Positions 5,947-8,146 of a stretch of DNA of 8,146 bases are shown here, piece after piece; the stretch's first letter is position 1, and every line of letters begins with the position of its first letter. Source of the DNA: SIG480 sp045636165 (GTDB lineage Bacteria; Bacillota; Clostridia; Oscillospirales; JAAYXM01); assembly GCA_045636165.1 (NCBI GenBank), contig JAZTWZ010000139.1, forward strand, positions 1-8,146, in the 5' to 3' direction. Below the pieces are notes generated by a model. It worked only from the letters and a program-made list of their open reading frames with translations. It was not told the origin of the DNA and made no database searches. The translations under genes were made by a program, and so were the position numbers.

Positions 5947-7104
5947 CTAACCTAAAATCTCTTTCACAAATTTTTCTATTTCCTCAACAGAGTCGGAAAC
6001 TATTTTTCCCTGCGCGTAATTCGGCTTTCCTCCGCCGCGACCGTCAAAGGCTCCGTTAAGGCTTTTTACCATCGGTCGCACATCAATTGATGCACTGCTT
6101 ATTACATAGATATAGTTTTTATCATCATCGCTTGAGAAAAGGAGTGATACCTCTTTCCCCTCGGCTGACAACATATTAGCGCAGTGGCAAAGCTCGTCGT
6201 ACGAAAGATTCTTCGAAAAAGCATACGCCGAAGAGTCAACTTCACGCGGCGCAAGCTCGCTCCAGGCAAGACGCTTTGAAAGCTCGCGATTCTCAAACCG
6301 AAGTGCACTCACAAGGTCAACCTGCCGTTTTGCCGCATCCGCGACATCTTCACGCGATACAGAGAGAGTTTTCATCATAGCTTTGCTCGCAGAATTCAGT
6401 CGCGCATAATCTGAAAGCGCAACCTCGCCTGCAAGTACGGTAAGGCGCGTTCCACCCTTATTCGGCGTTGCGTCAATTATCTTCACAAGCCCGATTTCGC
6501 CCGTTTTTGCAACATGCGGCGCGCAACAAGCGCAGCAGTCAACTCCCTCAATCGTTACAAGACGAAGATTTTTGATATTCTCAAGCTTACTTCTGTAGAA
6601 AAACGCTTTCTCCTCCTCCGCAGTCGGGAAAGATACTGTAATATCAAGGTTTTTCCACAGTGTAAAGTTAACTTCCTTTTCAACCCTTTTGAGGTCAGAA
6701 GCAGTAAGAACGCCATCAAAATCGACCGTCATTTCAACATCGCTCATGTGAAAGCCGACATTGTTATATCCATAAAGCGAGTGAACGATTCCCGAAAGGA
6801 TATGCTCGCCCGAGTGCCTCTGCATCCTGGAAAATCTAAGCGCGAAATTGAGTCTTCCCGAAACCTTTTCCCCAACCTCAAGAGGCGAGTTCACCTTATG
6901 AACAACAACTCCGTCGCGCATCTGGACATCAAGCACCGGAATACCGTCAATCGTTCCTTCGTCGGAAGCCTGTCCACCACCTTCAGGGAAGAAAGCCGTC
7001 GCATCAAGAACGACATCGTAACCCTCTCCGCTTTTTTCGCAGGAGATTACTGTCGCTTCAAATTCATCACAGTACGCATTTTTGAGATAAAGCAACTCTG
7101 TCAT
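5947..7104 (-). CDS. AlaX-type alanyl-tRNA editing hydrolase with C-terminal DHHA1 domain
   Basis: This is a 385-residue relative of the editing half of alanyl-tRNA synthetase. The family hydrolyses mischarged Ser- or Gly-tRNA(Ala) in trans, in the cytoplasm. The N-terminal beta-barrel carries FFPEGGGQASD (38-48). The zinc site is complete: HSGEH (97-101) supplies two His, and CCAPH (193-197) supplies Cys193 and His197, followed by TGEIGLVKI (201-209). A helical stretch (about 235-285) leads to a DHHA1-type C-terminus with GRGGGKPNYAQGK (355-367). The length and two-domain layout fit the long AlaX class. The start has GAGGA (7115-7111), 6 nt away. The gene begins 19 nt after the MscS gene and ends 4 nt before the GTPase-nuclease fusion, so the two translation-linked proteins are probably made together. 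Whether it edits Ser or Gly cannot be told here. Confidence 0.92.
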   Translation of the reverse strand: MTELLYLKNAYCDEFEATVISCEKSGEGYDVVLDATAFFPEGGGQASDEGTIDGIPVLDVQMRDGVVVHKVNSPLEVGEKVSGRLNFALRFSRMQRHSGEHILSGIVHSLYGYNNVGFHMSDVEMTVDFDGVLTASDLKRVEKEVNFTLWKNLDITVSFPTAEEEKAFFYRSKLENIKNLRLVTIEGVDCCACCAPHVAKTGEIGLVKIIDATPNKGGTRLTVLAGEVALSDYARLNSASKAMMKTLSVSREDVADAAKRQVDLVSALRFENRELSKRLAWSELAPREVDSSAYAFSKNLSYDELCHCANMLSAEGKEVSLLFSSDDDKNYIYVISSASIDVRPMVKSLNGAFDGRGGGKPNYAQGKIVSDSVEEIEKFVKEILG

Positions 7105-7123
7105 ACTTTTTCCTCTTCGTCAA

Positions 7124-7942
7124 TCAGATTTTCCCGTTTTCAATATGTATATCCATCTGCGGATACGGAATGGATATTCCGTTAGCATCAAACTCTTTCT
7201 TTACAGTTTCAATCAAATCAAAGTTTACATCCCAGTAATCAGCAGCATTACACCATACACGAACAGTGTATTCAAGCGCGCTGTCGCCGTGCTTTGTGAG
7301 ACGCGCAAACGGTTCAGGATCCTTCAATACTTTTTCGTGTCTGTTTGCTGCACCGAGTAAAATCTCTTTTACCTTTTCAATATCGCAGTCGTATGCTGTT
7401 GTAAAGACGAGGTCAACCCTTCTCTTATCCGAAGAAGAATAGTTTTCGATGACCGAGTTTGTTAGGGTACCGTTAGGAATTGTTATGACCTTGTTATCCG
7501 GCGTTTTGAGAACGGTGTACATAATCGTTATATTTGAAACTGTTCCTGAGTTTGAAGCTGTAGTTATATAATCTCCTACCTTAAACGGCTTGAAGATGAG
7601 AATCATTATTCCGCCCGCAAGGTTCCCGAGTGCTCCCTGGAGCGCAAGACCTATCGCAACACCGCAGGAAGCAAGCGCAGTTATAAACGATGTTGTCGGG
7701 ATTCCGAGAATCATAGCTATTGATATAAACAGAACAATATAAAGTGTTATTCCAAGAAAACTTCCAAGGAAAGTTCTTACACCCATATCAATTTTATCAA
7801 GCTTTTTCGAAGTTTTTATCCACTTTTTCGCAAATTTAATCAGCTTGTTGCCGACAAACAAAACGATTGCGGCAAAAAGAATTTTCACTCCGATTGAGGC
7901 AATAAGCTCTAAGATGAATTCAAAGATTTTTTCCTTACTCAT
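7124..7942 (-). CDS. MscS-family small-conductance mechanosensitive channel
   Basis: This 272-residue membrane channel has the size and layout of E. coli MscS (286 residues). Such channels open under membrane tension to let solutes out after osmotic downshock. Three hydrophobic helices are visible at about 14-35, 58-80 and 84-118. The third is the pore helix, with the Gly/Ala-rich run GVAIGLALQGALGNLAGG (94-111). It ends in the highly conserved IFKPFKVGDYI (116-126). The cytoplasmic beta domain (about 120-170, with ITIPNGTLTNSVIENYS at 153-169) and alpha/beta domain (172-266) are complete. The start at 7942 has AGGAA (7955-7951), 8 nt upstream. It lies 21 nt after the candidate small membrane ORF and 19 nt before the AlaX gene. 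Its place in this unit looks organisational rather than functional. Confidence 0.93.
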   Translation of the reverse strand: MSKEKIFEFILELIASIGVKILFAAIVLFVGNKLIKFAKKWIKTSKKLDKIDMGVRTFLGSFLGITLYIVLFISIAMILGIPTTSFITALASCGVAIGLALQGALGNLAGGIMILIFKPFKVGDYITTASNSGTVSNITIMYTVLKTPDNKVITIPNGTLTNSVIENYSSSDKRRVDLVFTTAYDCDIEKVKEILLGAANRHEKVLKDPEPFARLTKHGDSALEYTVRVWCNAADYWDVNFDLIETVKKEFDANGISIPYPQMDIHIENGKI

Positions 7943-7963
7943 GATTTTACTTCCTTTTTATAA

Positions 7964-8044
7964 TTATTTGTTATTCTGAGACATGTATATCGCAACGGGG
8001 ACTATAATTGCAATCGCTATGACAAACCAGGTAGCAAAATTCAC
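7964..8044 (-). CDS. Candidate 26-residue single-pass membrane peptide (GTG start)
   Basis: A GTG at 8044 opens a 26-residue frame that ends in TAA at 7964. The peptide is a short N-terminus (MNFAT), an uninterrupted hydrophobic stretch of about 16-18 residues with one Pro (Trp6 to Met21), and a polar tail SQNNK. A single membrane helix is the natural reading. AAGGA (8058-8054) lies 9 nt upstream of the GTG. The frame starts 6 nt after the oxidoreductase stop and ends 21 nt before the channel gene, filling the gap. The N-terminus loosely recalls short FeoB-associated membrane proteins, but the Cys-rich tail of that group is missing. A competing frame from the ATG at 8054 would give a 27-residue Cys-rich peptide; its purine run directly abuts the ATG, so it is less likely. 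I assign no function. Confidence 0.45.
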   Translation of the reverse strand: MNFATWFVIAIAIIVPVAIYMSQNNK

Positions 8045-8050
8045 AGCCAC

Positions 8051-8146
8051 TCATCCTTTCACGATTCTCTCGATTTTCGAAAGCTTTTCTCTGATATCGA
8101 TGTTTTGCGGACAGTTACTCTCGCACTTTCCGCATTTAATGCAAGC
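8051..8146 (-). CDS. C-terminus of a 4Fe-4S protein, probably aldo/keto reductase with ferredoxin tail (5' part outside window)
   Basis: Only the last 31 codons are in the window, ending in TGA at 8051. They contain a complete 4Fe-4S ferredoxin motif CxxCxxCxxxCP (Cys at visible residues 2, 5, 8 and 12). This is followed by QNIDIREKLSKIERIVKG. In my memory of the families, a Cys cluster followed by a Q-x-I-x-IREKL helix at the extreme C-terminus is typical of COG1453 aldo/keto reductases. In those proteins an NAD(P)H-dependent barrel is followed by an iron-sulfur tail. Other ferredoxin-tailed oxidoreductases cannot be ruled out from so short a piece. It is the most upstream visible member of the transcription unit that continues through the channel, AlaX and fusion genes. 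Confidence 0.65.
   Translation of the reverse strand, partial: ACIKCGKCESNCPQNIDIREKLSKIERIVKG
8054..8058 (-). promoter_or_regulatory. Ribosome binding site for the candidate small membrane ORF
   Basis: AAGGA lies 9 nt before the GTG at 8044, inside the last codons of the upstream gene. The same site directly abuts the ATG at 8054, a spacing too short for that start, so it favours the GTG frame. Confidence 0.45.

Noticed and set aside
6514..7185. 223-codon plus-strand open frame
   Set aside because: It is antisense to the AlaX gene, whose zinc and DHHA1 motifs are clear on the minus strand. The plus-strand translation resembles no known family.
1..8146. CRISPR arrays, tRNA/rRNA genes, insertion sequences or phage genes
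   Set aside because: No spaced direct repeats, tRNA cloverleaf, transposase motifs or terminal inverted repeats were seen on either strand.

Overview
The window looks like a low- to mid-GC Gram-positive anaerobe, most likely a member of the Clostridia. The reasons are the strong purine-rich Shine-Dalgarno sites, the close gene packing and the familiar clostridial protein types. These include an AzgA-type purine permease, an AlaX-like tRNA-editing protein, a TetM-like GTPase and the C-terminus of a ferredoxin-tailed oxidoreductase. I cannot name the genus from the sequence. Every supported gene lies on the minus strand, so transcription runs from high to low coordinates, and both end genes are cut by the window edges.

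Layout in transcription order. (1) 8146-3336 appears to be one transcription unit. It holds the 4Fe-4S tail of an oxidoreductase (probably aldo/keto reductase), a possible 26-residue membrane peptide, an MscS-type mechanosensitive channel, an AlaX-type alanyl-tRNA editing hydrolase, and a large fusion protein that starts 4 nt after the AlaX gene. (2) A promoter at 3327-3299 then drives a purine permease (3264-1903) and a phosphoribosyltransferase (1884-1327). This pair ends at a strong hairpin terminator at 1322-1281. (3) A second promoter is nested in that terminator. It drives a GNAT acetyltransferase (1214-747) and a nucleoside (uridine) phosphorylase (744 to the left edge).

The permease, phosphoribosyltransferase and nucleoside phosphorylase fit a nucleobase/nucleoside uptake and salvage theme. 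The AlaX protein and the fusion protein fit a translation-quality theme.

The standout is the fusion at 5942-3336. It joins a complete TetM/EF-G-like ribosomal GTPase to a C-terminal NYN (PIN-like) nuclease domain that closely resembles Rae1/YacP of Bacillus subtilis. Rae1 is a ribosome-dependent mRNA endonuclease that acts in the ribosomal A site, the same place where TetM and EF-G dock. One polypeptide thus carries an A-site GTPase and an A-site nuclease. It also lacks the Tet(M) loop residues used to dislodge tetracycline. A GTPase-delivered mRNA cleavage factor is a reasonable hypothesis, and I know of no experimental work on this architecture. A second notable point is that both internal promoters share one plan: a TTGTCT -35 box, a T-rich 17-nt spacer and a TAT[C/G]AT -10 box. 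In one case this plan is built from the 3' half of a terminator.
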